Assembly: GCA_947441325.1 (NCBI GenBank)
Contig: CANETR010000177.1
Span: 1 to 5,589, forward strand
Origin: Saprospiraceae bacterium
Lineage (GTDB): Bacteria; Bacteroidota; Bacteroidia; Chitinophagales; Saprospiraceae
DNA length: 5,589 nucleotides
Direction: 5' to 3'
Shown: piece after piece, positions 5,202 through 5,589 of the stretch
Position numbering within the stretch: position 1 is the first letter of the stretch
Layout: each line of letters starts with the position of its first letter
Notes under the pieces: model-generated
Databases searched by the model: none
Told to the model about the DNA's origin: nothing
The model's input: only the letters and a program-made list of their open reading frames with translations
Translations under genes and position numbers: made by a program

Positions 5202-5589
5202 TTAAGGCTCTAAACGTTCAATGAGCCTTGCGGAAATTCGGAGAAAATCCATTTCCGTTATGATACCTATCAGTTCTCCATCCGTAACCACTGGTAGGCA
5301 GCCAATTTTCTTTTCGCGCATGATATGAAGCGCTTCTATGATTGATTTTCCAGGCTCAATAACAATCGGGGAACTAATCATGATATCTTCAACCGTTTGC
5401 TGTTTGTTTCCCTCTTTTATGGAAATACCTTTTTGGCTATAAAACCTAAGGAGTAACCTGGAAGTTATTAATCCACAAATATTACCCTTTTGATCTTCCA
5501 CTGGCATATATCTGACCTTTCTCCAATCCATTAATTTTGCTACCAACTCAATGAGGTCATCTTTTGAGACAGTAAAAAGATCTGTTTGC
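5202..5589 (-). CDS. CBS-domain pair at the C-terminus of a larger protein (partial, start off-window)
   Basis: Reading right to left, the frame is open to the window edge and ends at 5202. The 128 visible residues form two CBS motifs, a ligand-binding (often adenine-nucleotide) regulatory module. The first runs from TDLFTVSKDDLIELVAKLMD through KVRYMPVED to GNICGLITSRLLLRF. The second begins TVEDIMISSPIVIEPGKSII and runs through EKKIGCLPVVTDGELIGIIT to EMDFLRISARLIERLEP. An internal TTG at 5546 is not a plausible start because it would cut CBS1 in half; the gene must begin beyond 5589. The C-terminus resembles the tail of large Bacteroidota proteins that join a carboxylate-amine/glutamate-cysteine ligase-like domain to a CBS pair, but this is recollection and the N-terminal part is not visible. 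It converges with the TfoX-type gene, 68 bp apart. Confidence 0.88.
   Translation of the reverse strand, partial: QTDLFTVSKDDLIELVAKLMDWRKVRYMPVEDQKGNICGLITSRLLLRFYSQKGISIKEGNKQQTVEDIMISSPIVIEPGKSIIEALHIMREKKIGCLPVVTDGELIGIITEMDFLRISARLIERLEP

Overview
The window reads as AT-rich chromosomal DNA from a member of the Bacteroidota (Flavobacteriia, Cytophagia or Sphingobacteriia type). Three things point that way: low GC throughout, start codons preceded by A/T-rich sequence rather than a clear Shine-Dalgarno, and exported proteins whose signal peptides end in the Bacteroidota-style '..ANA-Q' or '..MSQ' context. No phage, transposon, CRISPR, rRNA or tRNA gene was seen.

Layout: (1) 1-103 is the tail of an integral membrane protein entering from the left, possibly a transporter permease. 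(2) 284-433 is a very short ORF that looks like the front half of a small membrane protein and is probably a broken gene. (3) 591-971 encodes an XRE-type helix-turn-helix regulator with a C-terminal transmembrane segment. Upstream of it, at 513-556, lies a cluster of three GTCC-core repeats. (4) 1038-1562 encodes an exported protein of unknown function. (5) 1563-1960 is a roughly 400 bp gap containing a clear intrinsic terminator (1674-1708) and, nearer the next gene, a perfect inverted repeat (1829-1849). (6) 1961-4785 is a tightly packed four-gene unit: small exported protein, CPBP-family intramembrane protease homologue, LytS/YehU-type sensor histidine kinase, and LytTR response regulator. 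All three junctions overlap (11, 4 and 4 nt). (7) 4879-5133 encodes a free-standing TfoX C-terminal-domain protein. (8) 5202-5589, on the minus strand, is the C-terminal end of a protein with paired CBS domains; its start lies beyond the right edge.

How the genes may work together: the kinase and regulator are a complete two-component pair with their key residues present (H147; D55). Overlap with an intact CPBP protease and a small secreted protein suggests one regulatory module in which the protease and/or the exported protein modulates sensing. That coupling is inference from gene order and overlap only. The membrane-anchored XRE regulator and the exported protein after it may form a second, two-gene unit ending at the 1674-1708 terminator.
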